A stretch of DNA of 64,000 nt, from positions 1,187,217-1,251,216 of the forward strand of contig NC_071330.1 of assembly GCF_010183535.1 (NCBI RefSeq), written 5' to 3'. This DNA is from Caenorhabditis remanei. Its lineage: Eukaryota > Nematoda > Chromadorea > Rhabditida > Rhabditidae. A model generated the notes under the pieces. The model did no database searches. It saw nothing but the letters and a program-made list of their open reading frames with translations, and was not told the DNA's origin. Positions 10,963 to 22,970 of this stretch are shown here, one piece after another. The stretch's first letter is position 1, and each line of letters begins with the position of its first letter. The translations under genes were made by a program, and so were the position numbers.

Positions 10963-11353
10963 CCTGAAAAAGTCTCAAACTATTTAAAATATCACAATCT
11001 TTCGACTTCGAAACGCGCAATTCAACGAAATAAAAATGAAACCTGTGTCCTGCCACACAGAATCGATAAATGCCCCCCGGGATGACAATGTTGCAGCAGA
11101 TGGTCCGGCTAGAGTGGAGTGTAAATAGAGGAGGGGTGATGTTAGGGAGGTCTTATTAGCACTCCACCTAGATTACAAATGCGCCCGGTTGCAAACAGAA
11201 GACAAGAAAAATGAAGATCTTTATTTGGAATGACACAAGAAATTTCATGAAAAATGACACACGAAGTATTTGATAATAGAGACAAATGAGACAGGGGAAA
11301 TCACAGAGAAAGGGTAATAAACCAAATTAACAAGAGACTTCAAAAAGGTATCA

Positions 11354-11932
11354 TCAGAAAATAAAAGTTTCCTCCTCAATGACGTTTGGAGGAAGAATCC
11401 ATCCTCCCTCATCTGGATTGAATGGTGCACTCCTATCCGGATTCATAATCCACTGTCCAAAAAGCTTCTTCTCAATGCTGAGTACCACACAGTTCATAAA
11501 ATCGAAACACTTCATGAAGTGGGCGAATTGGATGATCTCCTTCAACTCATCGATACTCTTTTCGCTGGCTTCTGGATAATCGATAACTGTAATTCGTCCT
11601 TCGCACTTTGACACTTTCTCATGCTTCTGGAGGTATCTGATGAGGAAGTCTCCAAGATCTCTTTTGAATGGAATCTTCACTAAAACATTTGCAATAGTGG
11701 TTTCCCAATCGGCATTCTGAAAATATTGATTGATTTCAATTGTTAATTGGTCGAATCAACTTACATTAGCCTCTAGAACTTTATGAATATTTCCAAGTTT
11801 CTTAATAATTGTCGCATCTCGGACAACAATTGGATCCTTTGAGTCATTGAACTCAAGATTAACCTCACAAGCCGACGGGGTCTCAGAGACAATACGGTCA
11901 TGGAGACAACACTTAGAGTGATGTCCAGACAT
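11354..11932 (-). CDS. Divergent Skp1-like protein, intact copy
   Basis: Two exons, 11765-11932 and 11354-11716, join in phase 0 and give 176 residues. In Skp1 family order I see an N-terminal BTB-fold-like segment (residues 20-60, ending GNIHKVLEAN), a middle helix region, and a C-terminal IDELKEIIQFAHFMKCFDFM that resembles the Skp1 stretch contacting F-box proteins. Skp1 links F-box substrate receptors to cullin-1 ubiquitin ligases. The overall match is weak, so this is a diverged relative rather than a canonical skr gene; another BTB-fold protein is the alternative. A reverse-strand polyadenylation signal is at 11220-11225. A near-identical but interrupted copy is at 21067-22522 on the plus strand. 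Confidence 0.6.
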
Positions 11933-11939
11933 TCCCCGT

Positions 11940-12405
11940 TTTTTGTCATTCATGGGAGGTCGGGCGAACATCTGTATAGAAGGACGTAAGGAATCAAACG
12001 AAATGGTATTCGCGGAGGACGGGAGTTGGGATAAGTTAATCAAAGGCATCAGCGAAAAAATCATGCAAGAAGTGCTAAAAGGACTTCGGGAGACCGCTGA
12101 CTATGGTAAAGAAATTCTGAGACACGAAAAGTGGAGAGAAGCAGAGAAAAGAGAACAGATCAAAAAGAATGTAAGTGAGCAGAAGCAGGAATGGGGCTGA
12201 AAAACAGGGTTACGGCAAACTTTGAAGGAAGAGGAAGCTGAAAAAACTCAAGAAACGCCGGAAAGATCAGAAGAAGAAGATCATAAAAATCAGGCATTTG
12301 TGCTACGGATACAAGAAATGGGAACACGGCTCAATCGAACTCTAACTTTTTTTCCTATCACGTACCCTTGAGGACGTAAATCAATAAATAAATAAATAAA
12401 TGATG
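11940..12405 (+). mobile_element. Probable 5'-truncated non-LTR retrotransposon end
   Basis: This block is present upstream of the intact Skp1-like gene and absent at the matching point of the duplicate, where cccaacctatc directly precedes the ATG at 21067. It carries an open frame of about 85 codons rich in Glu and Lys. It ends in a tail (aatcaataaataaataaata) at about 12379-12404, the style of tail seen on nematode LINE elements. No reverse-transcriptase motif remains, so the class is inferred from the tail and the presence/absence pattern. Confidence 0.5.
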
Positions 12406-13294
12406 GGATTTGAGGGAGTACAAGAGAGTAGAAGACTGGAGATGAGACGAGAAGAATTAATGAGAGAATACACGTCTTCTGTCTCACGTTAACCGATTCG
12501 CGCGTATTCTTGGGTCTCGAGTAGAACGCCCAAGACAGTCCATCTGTCCATCTGCGTGGGTCCCTGGGAAACTATGGTATCGAGCGAGTAAGGTATGGAA
12601 GAATTGGCAATGATGAGTGGAAAAAGAACTGATCAGAACTTCCTAAAATAGAACTGGTAAGAATGGAAAGGTTCCTGGGTTGAGATGGAGTTACAGGTCG
12701 AAATATATATCACTAGAATGGAAATTTCGATTTCAAAACTGTACTTTGTGTGAACTGAACGATCTCGGGAAACAAAGTCACCTATTGCGTTTTTGTGGCT
12801 TCTCAGTGCAAAAATGAGAATTTTCAAGACTCACAAAATTAAAGTTTTTCTTATTTCTTTTTTAAAATGTTGTATGTGTATTTCCAATCGTGTAAATTGT
12901 ATTGTTTATTTTGAAACTTTTGAAAATTTCAGACACGTTTTTTGTAGGTGCTTCGTTTTTTTAATGAAAATCTAAGAAACTGCATCAACATTTTCTGCAA
13001 ACAAATTCTGAAATCAAACATTGCTAAAATCTTTTTTGCATGTGTACTCATACAGCATTTTAGAAGTTGATAGTAGACGTGTTGACCTTTCATTATCCGG
13101 ATTTATTATTTCTTTACTTTTCGCTCTCGACGTCAAAATTCTGTTCATTCTTCATTTTCACATACTTTGTAAGTTTTCAATCCTCACCGCGGTAATTTCT
13201 TCAAAGCGCTGAGCGTCAGTACTTGATCAAACATTGATGTATTGTTGTATTTTCAGTATAGCTCTGTTTCAAATATTCATACCATAAGTTACCG
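12406..13294. other. Intergenic, upstream of the WSN gene
   Basis: Positions 12406-12540 match the upstream flank of the inverted duplicate. Positions 12561-12660 (ccctgggaaactatggtatc) match 23019-23155 in direct orientation. The rest is AT-rich without a gene. A TTTTCAG acceptor at 13251-13256, 38 bases before the WSN start codon, is a likely SL1 site. Confidence 0.5.
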
Positions 13295-16200
13295 ATGAAA
13301 GGAATGCGTTGCCACATTATCATAGTTATTATGATTTTGGAGAGTTCTTTGGCAGTTGGAAATTCAAGTAAGTCTTTTGTCAACCGGGCCAAAACGGGCC
13401 GACACGGGCCTAACACCTCAGACTAAGTTTTTGTTGTGTTCATCGCCGGATAGAGTGAGGAGCGAGGGACAACAGAAGTTTGCTATTAGCGGCCCACCCC
13501 CTCTTACAACTGCGCCCCACCGCAAACGAGAGAGTATCGGTGAGAGACGCAGAATTTTTTCTCGCGCGAACAAATGTTTTTACCATGTTTGACCTATTTT
13601 CGATGTTTTTAAGAACAAATTACACAAATTTTTCGAAAAATAGTGAAAATAGGTCAAAAACTGTGAAAATAATTGTTGGCGCGAGAAAAAAATCTGCGTC
13701 TCTCGCCGATACTCTCTCGTTTGCGGCGGGGCGCAGTTGTAACGAATTTGCTCGGCTAATATGGTCTTTATTAGAAGACAGAATGTAGGGGGAATGTAAT
13801 AAGGATGACGTGGATGAAGCGGGTTACAAGAATAGAAAATAGGAAAAGTCAGGGGATAGAATCTGAGGAAGGCAAAGAAAGATAGAAAGTAGCGCGTGGT
13901 GCCGCGCATCCTTTGTAGATCAAGACAGGCGGCTAGGTAGATCAAATATGCTAAAACGCGAGATTGTACGCTGCGAGCAAGTTAATATGAACATGTAATC
14001 TGGGAGATTACAGCAGTTTTAAAAGCAGAAAATATACCAAGACGTTAATCTCCGCAAGTTCTACGTCTGTGACTTATTACAGGTCGAAATTGGCTAGTTC
14101 CGTGAGCCGGGCTAGCAAAGCTTTTTTGGTAATATTTGCGTTTTTTCAATGTATTCCGGTTCGCGGTACGTAAACAAATAGTTATCCGGTCCGTAATAAC
14201 TCAGAAACATAGAACTCGCGGAGATCTCCATTTTGCTATATTTTTCTGCTCATAATATTGAGTTTGAAGCGAGTTATGCACCGGCCCGCATCTGCCTATT
14301 TCGGCCCAATTGCCAAGCATGATTTTTAGTCTGCTAACAGTTTTTTTGTAGAGAAAACGACAAAATCAGGGATCTGATAAAAATTGACATGAAAAATTTA
14401 TCCTGAGAAAAACCACATCGGCCTTTATTTTTAGAATCCAATCTAGAAGAGGTCTACGATAGACTCGCCACAATCACCCGTATCACAAATGCAATCGTTT
14501 TGCAAGCCGAAGGACTTCGAAGAAATTTGAATGTTCGAGACGTGATTGTGGAGACACTGGGTGTGAGTCCCAGAGCGTTTTCGTCACTTCTTGATATCGA
14601 TTCGAATAAATTGAGTTCTGCGATGACTGATTTAATGAATAGAATAAAGCAATTAAACTATGACGTAAAGGAGAAGGAGTGGAAGGATTTGGCAGAAGCG
14701 GGAAAGTGGATACAAGGATTGAATGACACAAAAGAAGCTATTCAAAATCTTCGAGGCAAATTTGATGGAGGAATTGGAGAGAAACTGATTCACGGCTATT
14801 TTAATTTCATTTACGACAAACAGGAGGATGTTGAGACGGTTTGGAATATGACAACTGATGTACTCTTGAGTTGGAATACATTGAAGAAAACACATGGGAC
14901 TGATCCAGATAAAGCGATGGCGATATGGCGGGGCGAGATGCAAAATATAAACTTGCTATTGTCAAAAGTAAATGATCTCAACACCTTGCTGAAGGATTTC
15001 AACTTGTTCACTCCGACAGTTTCCTTGGTTTCCGAAATTTTGGATGGTTTAAAGTTGTTCGACTCCTCACAGACATCAAATTTGGTCCCCATGAAGAGTA
15101 TGCTTGAGCAAACTCACGGAATATGGAAGAATCCGTATGATTCGGAGAGAGTTGGTGGATCGTTTAATAGTTTTGTGAAGGAGGCTTTGGAAATATTCAA
15201 AACTATAATGTGGTCAGAGTGGAAATGGACAACTGGATTTCCGGATCGGAATATGTCAAAAGTGAAAGAGGACTTGGATAGTGATTGGTTTCGACAGAAA
15301 GTGGCAAATGGGAGTGGTGTCGAGGAGCTTCGAAAAGAACTTTCTGGATTCTTCAAGGTAAGATTAAACGGTCACAGGACGGTTTGAAATCATACATTTT
15401 TTACCTCGTTTCTACTTTCAGTTTGGAGAGCTTGTAGAAACAATTGAGAAAAGTTGGACATCATTTGAAACCGAGTTGAATGAATCTCCTGCAAGGGATG
15501 TATCTACTGCCATTGGGAAATTCGAAAACTATACGGGCGGTTGGAATGGAGAAGCACTGCTAAGAGATACTGAAGCAAACTTTAAAACATTCTTTTGCAA
15601 CTTGGATTTTTCTAGTTCTCCATCGTTCAATGCTATCCGAGATGCTATGTCATTTTCCGGGATCAGGTTACAGAAATTAGTTGAGAAAATTTTACAAGAA
15701 GAACCGAAGAAAGCATTCATACAAGAATTGCAAATGATACAAGATAATAAGACGATTACTGCTGCGGAGGTTATGGATAAGCAGAATTTCAAGGCGATGC
15801 ACATAATGATGGGGGATATAAAGGATCTTGAATGGAGTCTAAAAAATTTTGTCCGTTACCAGAATAATTTCTCGGAAAAATTCATAAACAAAAAGGATGA
15901 GGTTCTAAAAAATACAACGAACGGAATCGCTGAACTATTGAAGTCTGGAGAATGTATTGATACCTGGTTGATTGATACTCTCGAACTAACGGAGTTGAGA
16001 AAGATGATTGAATTTTTCAAACATGTTGAAAGTCTTCTAAATTTTCCAGACGCTTCTAACGTGCTGGATGTGATACAGAAGTTTGTAGAGATGAAAAATA
16101 TGGTTTTAAAGGTGAGCTTACAAGGGAAAGTCATGAATTTAGTTTAGAGTTATGGACCGTGACTTATATCATTGGAAAACTGAAGTCACGCTAAATTCAA

Positions 16201-19200
16201 ATATATGTTTAGTTTTTGCCATCGAGACCTGGTATTCGAGAAAAACGATGTCAAATTTTGGAATCATTTTTCAGAACTTTGACGTCGTTTTTTCTCAAAT
16301 ACCAGGTCTTGAGGGCAAAAACTAAATATACACTTGAACTCAGCGTCATTTCAGCTATTCAATGATACAGGCCATGTCCTATCCTATAACTCCAAACTGA
16401 CTCCATGACCTTCTCTAGTTAGGATGAAGTACCATGAAACCTGTGACATGATTTATTTCATTTCAGGCAGAATCATTCTTTGAAGATATCAAATCAAGCA
16501 ACGAGAGTCTTGTTTTCAAACTGGAAAATCCTGAAGAACTACTGATAGATCTCGGGAGAGGGATGAACGTGCTGAGGGATATAAAAGAAGCCTTTGTTAT
16601 GAGAGACACCCTGATTGCCTCCACAAATTTCTCCGACGACTTGAATAAAGTAATCGAGGAAAGAGTGGAGGAGTGGAAGGATCGAAAGGCAATAATTAAT
16701 AATTTGATTGAAGAACTTGAAAGTCTCGACAAGTTTTCTGCTGGTATAAGAAATGAAGAGGTCCTGGAAATGCGGGGGATACTGGATGAAGCGGCAAATA
16801 CAGTTCATGGTTTCCCAGAAATCTTTCCAAGGGTTGCTGACGCAATGGCTGACGCAAAGACTGAAGTAATAAATTTGGACTTTGCTTCTCATAGAGCGGA
16901 TCTGATAACTGCTTCAATCGGTTTTGAAAAGCTTCAGAAGTATCTCGATGAGATTTTCAAACCGGAAGCCAGGTGAGTTTTGTACTGGTCCGCAAACGCA
17001 AAACTTTAGAAAATGTTAAAAATGAACACTGGTTTCAGAGAGGAGTCTTATTACCTAGTTCCGATTTCCATTTGCATCGGAATATTTTTTCTCATTCTCA
17101 TATGTTTTGTCGTGATGTTCGGGTTGACTGAAACTGGTCATAAGCTTATTAAAAACTGGTATTTGTCTCATTTCGCAAAACCTGAAGATTTCGAGAAACG
17201 GTGGAGGTATTCGGTGGGTTTGCAGATTCTTCTGCGAAAATAAGAAAGAAAAAAATTTCAGTATTTTTTGGATGGAAAAAATGAGAAGAACTCGTTGATT
17301 AAGGCTGTGCATAGTAATAACACCTGTAAAGCAAAAGATGCTGTGATGGATGGAGCATATATTAATGCGTATGACGGTGAGTATGAGTAAGTGCGCTCTG
17401 TTGACGAGTCAAATGTAGAACTGACGCTTCGCTGCTCAAAAAAGTTGTGTCTTAGCGAGCCCGTCTCGCGGTGCTGTGATTCAAGCTCTCAAAAATTTAG
17501 ACTCTATGAGATAGAGGCACTGGATCTGGATGTAAGCATTGATATCGAATGCGCTCCACTAGACATTGGCGGCAAATTCAAATTTTCTTTTTTTTCAATT
17601 TGACGTTAGGCGTGGCATTCAGAAACGCAGCTCCAAAAAAAAACCAGTTTTCCCGCAGTTTTGGTCAGATTTTCGACTGTCTCGCGTTTTTTTCGAGATC
17701 AATTCTATTTAAAATTCTTAAAATTTTCAAATAAAACATTGTTTTGTTTGAATTTCGCGCTAAAACTTTCGCTGATTTCTGCGGAGCGCGGTTGATTTGA
17801 GTACTCACTTCCAAACCACTTTTAGAGATTTAGAGAAGCAGGCACTCTAGCTTCTCTGCTCCCAAGATTGTCAATAGAGCACACTTGCACATACCACCCG
17901 TTTTTGCAGTTAATGGAGACACTCCTCTCCACGTGGCAACTAAATGTGGCTACCAAGAACTTGTGGAAATGCTCATCAAGAATGGAGCAGACCGTACCTG
18001 TCTGAACGCTCAAAATAAGACACCGGAGCAAATGATGAATAGTGTGCATTCGGAGATTGAGAAAATTTATAAGAAGTACAGAAAAAAGACATTCCGACCT
18101 CGGTTGCCTCAAGAGTTCCCGCCGGTTTTGTTTCGTATTCATATCGATAAAAGCGTGGATTATGTGGATACTGGAGCGGCGAAGCAATTCAGAAAAAGAT
18201 TCCAGCCTATTGTAAGTTTTTAGACAGAAATTAATTAAAGTGATACCTTGTTAATTCCAGACCACCAGCACAGTCCGTTCCATTACAACCCATTGGATCG
18301 TAAGAACTGACAACGACGGAATACTGGAAATTGATACAATTCAAATGGTTTACTGGATTACTAGCGGAGTGATAATAGTGAAACACTCATGGCTAGAAGA
18401 TTGTGTGAACACTGAAAAGCTTATGAAGAAAGATTGTGATTACTTGGTGGAGAAGGTCAAGTACAACGGTGTTGTCTATGATACAGTAATACCATGGGCC
18501 CGTGCGATGGCTAAAGGAGAAATGCCGTATTTGATTGGTGTCTTAGTGTGTATTTTCATTCCTCAGCACGCAGATTGTGAGTTTTTTTTTAACAAGTCTT
18601 GATGTTATAATCGCCCAACATTTTCAGCATACTTGTAAACCGGGACCGGCGCGTAACTCGCTTTAAACTCAATATTATGCTCGAAAAATATACCAAAATG
18701 TAGATCTCGACGAGTTCTATCTCCGTTATCGTGCCGCGGGCCGGTAAAGAGTGCCAAAAAACGCGGAAATGGCCAAAAAAAGGCATTCTAGGCCGCCCCG
18801 CGGCACAATAGCGAATAGCTATCCGGCCCGTAGTGGGAACTCGTCGAGATCTACATTTTGGTATAGTTTTCAGTTCATAATATTGAGTTTAAAGCGAGTT
18901 ACGCGCCGGCCCGTGCCGTCCCGGTTTGCAAGTATGATTTTCAGTGAATGTTATATTGAAAATGATCCGTGTCCATGGTGGAATGTTCTGTATGCCAAAC
19001 GATCTCCCCGACAAATCGTGCTTCGAAGCAGGAATCCACCCGTATCTTCATGCTCACTTAGGACCTGTTTTCATCCTTCACGACGCGAAAGTCAATGTGG
19101 ACGTGTACAGAGCGGATCCGGAGATTTACACGTTGTTCACTGATGTGGAGTTTGCTGTTTTTATGCTGATGAGAGGAATCAATGTGGATACGAGAGGCGA

Positions 19201-19246
19201 TCCAATTTCTATTGTCAGAAGATATGATTTTTTGAATACCATATAA
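13295..19246 (+). CDS. WSN-domain membrane protein with ankyrin repeat and BRCT-like C-terminus
   Basis: Nine exons keep phase: 13295-13367, 14435-15357, 15422-16111, 16467-16972, 17039-17213, 17262-17376, 17910-18211, 18261-18576 and 18945-19246. They give 1133 residues. The order is: hydrophobic signal peptide (residues 4-21); WSN domain (about 28-95, with YDRLATITRITNAIVLQAEG); a long helical ectodomain; a transmembrane segment (VPISICIGIFFLILICFVVM) near residue 740; then cytoplasmic ankyrin-repeat sequence (NGDTPLHVATKCGYQELVEM). A C-terminal region with HSWLEDC and a second GMFCMP block looks like degenerate tandem BRCT domains. WSN proteins are a nematode-specific family of unknown function; the BRCT call is my inference. 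A polyadenylation signal is at 19345-19350. Intron 8 carries a MITE inserted at the acceptor. Confidence 0.85.
13500..13742. mobile_element. Palindromic MITE, GCAAACGAGAGAGTATC family, copy 1
   Basis: The arms ccgcaaacgagagagtatcg and the inverse gatactctctcgtttgcgg enclose a palindromic AT-rich centre (aggtcaaaaactgtgaaaat against its inverse). It lies in intron 1 of the WSN gene. A second copy is at 56553-56799 in the SET gene. Target duplications are not clear. Confidence 0.75.
13967..14321. mobile_element. Decayed CATACTTGCAA-family MITE in WSN intron 1
   Basis: The subterminal motifs aatataccaagacgttaatc and gagatctccattttgctata and the ending gccaagcatg match the family with many substitutions. 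It is therefore an old copy. The left terminus cannot be placed exactly. Confidence 0.65.
16150..16385. repeat. Imperfect palindrome in WSN intron 3
   Basis: gagacctggtattcgagaaa pairs with tttctcaaataccaggtct; outer parts aactgaagtcacgctaaatt and tgaactcagcgtcatttcag also pair. The loop is around 16255. This is an unclassified MITE-like element. Confidence 0.7.
18628..18936. mobile_element. hAT-like MITE inserted exactly at a splice acceptor
   Basis: This 309-bp CATACTTGCAA-family element ends ggtttgcaagtatg. The flanking 8-bp duplication attttcag (18620-18627 and 18937-18944) is perfect and is itself the 3' splice signal. Exon 9 of the WSN gene starts at 18945. Confidence 0.92.
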
Positions 19247-19495
19247 TCACATTCATTGGTTTTTGAGTAAAAAAGAGACTGAGAAGTAAGAGTGCATGTT
19301 TCAAAAAGGGATACTGTAATCATGTTGAGATAGTGCGATCTAATAATAAACAGCAATCCTTGCGGTTATTGTGGGAATTGTGGGAATTTCGGTAAGAGTT
19401 TAATGCGAGCTATGCTAGTTGCTTTCTTGAACCCGTTCCACAGGACGTGCTTTCCGAAATGAAAGGGACGCCATGCCTCATGAGTCACCATATAC

Positions 19496-19846
19496 CAGAG
19501 TTGTGGGGAAGTAAAATTTCTAATCCGGAAGTCGGAAGTCGGAACCCGGAATTGAAAAAAACGCCCGGAAGTCGGAAGTTGGAAGTCGGAAGCCGGAAGT
19601 AGATTTTTTGGCAAAATATTCCAAATTCCAAGAGAAAAATCTTAAAACTCGCTAAAATCATTGGAAAATTGGTTTTTGGCTGTAGCAAAGCCAATTTTCT
19701 ATCCTATTTGGCCAAGTTTTCATGTATTTCTGCGAAATGTATTCTTCCTAAATTTCACAGGGTTGGAATGACGGAAGTCAGAAGTAAAACTCTTTATCCG
19801 GAAGTGGGAAGTTGGAAGTCGGAAGTCGGAATTCCGCACAACTCTG
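19496..19846. mobile_element. hAT-like MITE, CAGAGTTGTG family with GGAAGTC repeats
   Basis: The ends cagagttgtggggaagta and gaattccgcacaactctg are inverted. The perfect 8-bp duplication ccatatac flanks it (19488-19495 and 19847-19854). Both ends carry tandem GGAAGTCGGAAGT units. It lies between the WSN and BTB genes. Confidence 0.88.
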
Positions 19847-20081
19847 CCATATACGTTTGGTGCTCCTTACGTAACCCTCCTCTAAAACTTTCCATGTATT
19901 GACGTAGCTCCTGTGTGCCACTGATAAGACCTACTATTTACCCTTTTCTCCCGACCACTCGTGATCGGTTCCCTTATCATGTTATAAATGATGATTTTGT
20001 ATTGATTTCATCTATGAGCCCAAAAACCTTTCATTACACGGCCTATTTTTTTTTGAAAATTCAATCTTTTTTCAGCGAATA

Positions 20082-20788
20082 ATGTCTCTGACTCCAGCCT
20101 TGAATATATACGAGTCGACATTTGCTCAATCGGACACAACTGACACGATTCTGGAGGTGGAGGGAAAGAAAATGCATGTTAATAAAGCGGTAATATCCGC
20201 TCCGAATAATAAAAAAGTTTTATTTTATTTTCAGTTTCTCTCATTCCACTCTGACTTCTTCAAGAGGCTTTTCAATGCAGATTTCAAGGAAAAATCGATG
20301 CCAGAAATCTCAATTAAAGATGTCAAATTCGAAGAGTTTGCCACACTTTTGAGTCTTCTCTACCCTTATCCAATCAAACCAAAAGGTACAATATTTAAAT
20401 CGTCCAACTGAAAAAACCTCATTTTTCAGAAGAAAACGTCGAAAAACTTCTTGAACTTGCCGATCGATTCTTGCTCCCTGCCGCAAAATGTCATTTGGAA
20501 TATTTCATATGTTCTACTAATTTCAGTGCCAACAAGAAACTCGAATTGGCTGGAACACATGGGCTAGATAATCTTCTTTCCCATGCTCTGAACCTGTATA
20601 AAACAAAAGAGCAACTCGTTCCCATGGAACGATTTTTGGGATTTCCAGCGACTGTGAAAGCGAAAATTTTGGATCGTCTAATCGATTTGAATATTAGTAG
20701 TAATAGTAGTAATTATTATCAGACAAATCACCAGCGTGATGAATTCGGTCGTAGATTCAGTTCTGCTGGTAGATTCCGCCAGTTCTAA
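20082..20788 (+). CDS. BTB/POZ-domain protein
   Basis: Three exons (20082-20189, 20235-20385, 20430-20788) join in phase and give 205 residues. The BTB domain covers about residues 15-120: a D-T-I-L-E-V-E-G start, the HSDFFKRLFNADFKE helix and EFATLLSLLYP. It is followed by LLELADRFLLPAAKCHLEYF and a BACK-like helical tail. Such proteins are commonly substrate adaptors of cullin-3 ubiquitin ligases. No MATH domain is present. The start codon lies six bases after a TTTTTTCAG acceptor (20071-20075), a likely SL1 trans-splice site. A polyadenylation signal AATAAA is at 20888-20893. The final residues are an Asn/Ser/Arg-rich tail. The exact partner and substrate cannot be read from the sequence. 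Confidence 0.88.
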
Positions 20789-21066
20789 TTCGGGCAATTC
20801 TAATCTGTACCTTAAAATATCTCTATCTTCACTTTAAAACACTTTCTTTCCTCTCATCATACCAAACCCATCCTTCATGACTCACTCAATAAATTAGTTT
20901 CCCAGATGCCCTAACAGATGATGAACGCACCGCGCGTTCCACTCGAGACCCAACTAGAGGATTCGCGCGAATCGATTGACGTATGACAGAAGACGTGTAT
21001 TCTCTCATTCATTCCTCTCTTCTCATCTCCTGTCTTTCACCCTCTTGTACTCCTTCCCAACCTATC

Positions 21067-22522
21067 ATGTCTGGACATCACTCTAACTAGGGAATGGTCA
21101 GGACTGACTTTGGAGTTCAGCAACGAGACCTAGCAGAATCGAAAGACAATCGAATTCTGATGGGAAATCAGTTTTCAAAAATTGCTGACGACCTTCCAGA
21201 ATCCAGATATCCTTGTCTGAAAATGCAAATTTAATACATGTGATTTACTCGATTTTCAACCCAAATTTAGCTGTGTTTCGCCCCAAATATCACGGCACCT
21301 GAACATGCATCTCGGCCAGCGATCCGTGGTCGAGAGGTGAGCGCGTCTGTCTATGAAACACGCTATGCGGGTTCGACCCCTGCTTTTTCAAACTTTTTTT
21401 TGTTTTTTTTTATTTCGGCGTTTTTTTCTTTTTGAGCCGTTTTTAAATTGAATCGACCAGAAACTGCGAACGGTTTTGAATAACACTAATTGCTTTGATA
21501 CTTAAGCTAACTAGAAGTGACGGCTGGGGAGATCAACTTTCAGAATGTTCTCTATGGAAAGGAGGCTATAAAACATGGGCGATATGTAGTTTCTGGTCGA
21601 TTCAATTTAAAAACGGCTCAAAAAGAAAAAAACGCCAAAATAAAAAAAAAACAAAAACAAAATTCGGCAAGCGGGGGTCGAACCTGCATAGCGTGCTTCA
21701 AAGGCAGACGCGCTCACCTCTCGACCACGGATCGCTGGCCGAGATGCATGTTCAGGTGCCGTGATATTTGGGGCGAAACACAGCTAAATTTGGGTTGAAA
21801 ATCGAGTAAATCACATGTATTAAATTTGCATTTTCAGACAAGGATATCTGGATTCTGGAGGGTCGTCAGCAGTTTTTGAAAACTGATTTCCCATCAGAAT
21901 TCGATTATCTATCGATTCTGCTAGGTCTCGTTGCTGAACTCCAAAGTCAGTCCTGACCATTCCCTAGTAAGTGTTGTCTCCATGACCGTATTGTCTCTGA
22001 GACCCTGTCGGCTTGTGAGGTTAATCTTGAGTTCAATGACTCAAAGGAACCAATTGTTGTCCGAGATGCGACAATTATCAAGAAACTTGGAAATATTCAT
22101 AAAGTTCTAGAGGCTAATGTAAGTTGATTCGACCAATTGAAATCAATCAATATTTTCAGAATGCCGACTGGGAAACCACTATTGCAAATGTTTTAGTGAA
22201 GATTCCATTCAGAAGAGATCTGGGAGACTTCCTCATCAGATACCTCCAGAAGCATGAGAGAGTGTCAAAGTGCGAAGGACGAATTACAGTTGTCGATTAT
22301 CCAGAAGCCAGCGAAAAGAGTATCGATGAGTTGAAAGAGATCATCCAATTCGCCCACTTCATGAAGTGTTTCGATTTTATGAACTGTGTGGTACTCAGCA
22401 TTGAGAAGAAGCTTTTTGGACAGTGGTGTAAGAATCCGGATAGGAGTGCACCATTCAATCCAGATGAGGGAGGATGGATTCTTCCACCAAACGTCATCGA
22501 GGAGGAAACTTTTATTTTCTGA
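21067..22522 (+). pseudogene. Skp1-like duplicate split by a PIF-like element
   Basis: The start codon at 21067 and first six codons are followed by the element (21087-21967), which brings an immediate in-frame stop. Exon 1 resumes at 21971, with donor at 22119. Exon 2 (22160-22522) is fully open and differs from the intact copy by only a few residues. The TAA before and after the element is its target duplication. No alternative in-frame start is visible in the rest of exon 1, so the gene is probably dead. It remains otherwise undamaged, which suggests a recent hit. Confidence 0.8.
21087..21967. mobile_element. 881-bp PIF/Harbinger-like palindromic element with two opposed tRNA-like modules, copy 2
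   Basis: The same termini as 6886-7769 (ctagggaatggtcaggactg and inverse) are flanked by TAA (21084-21086 and 21968-21970). The two copies are nearly identical along their length, including both tRNA-like modules (plus about 21319-21383; minus about 21672-21745). No protein is encoded. Confidence 0.9.
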
Positions 22523-22907
22523 TTCATCCCTTTTTGAAGTCTCTTGTTTATTTCGTTGATTACTCTTTTTCTGTGATATCCCCCTTGACCTGTCTCCATT
22601 ATCAAATATTTCGTGTGTCATTTTTTTGTGAAACTTCTTGTGTCATTCCATATAAAGATCTTCATGAGTATTCTCTTTCGTTTGCAATGGGGCGCATTTG
22701 TAATCTAGGTTCAGTGCCAATACACATCCCTTACATGCAGTGTACCACTCCTCTATTTACGGACCATCTGCCACAGCTTTGTCTTCCCCAGGCATTTTTC
22801 GATTCTGTGTGACCTGACACAGGTTTTTATTTCGTTGAATTTCGTGTTTCCGAAGTTGAAAGATTGTGTCGATTGTTATATTTTTGATAGTTTCAAACTG
22901 TTTCAGT

Positions 22908-22970
22908 ATGTTGGATAATAAATCAGATGATGTGGAGCCTATAACTACCTCACTGAATAATGAGCAAGGG
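22908..22970 (+). pseudogene. Orphan first exon of the helical-protein gene
   Basis: A TTTCAG acceptor, start codon and 21 codons (MLDNKSDDVEPITTSLNNEQ...) match exon 1 of the gene at 9174-10962 and end at a gtaag donor. Exons 2 and 3 are not found downstream, because the duplication stops at about 23018. It is a truncated copy. Confidence 0.75.

Noticed and set aside
11943..12200. 85-codon plus-strand frame next to the Skp1-like gene as a host gene
   Set aside because: The block is absent from the duplicate copy and ends in an AATAAATAAATAAA tail, so a retrotransposon fragment is more likely.
17391..17734. Extra exons of the WSN gene between 17377 and 17909
   Set aside because: The open frames lack matching phase; joining 17376 directly to 17910 restores the ankyrin repeat.
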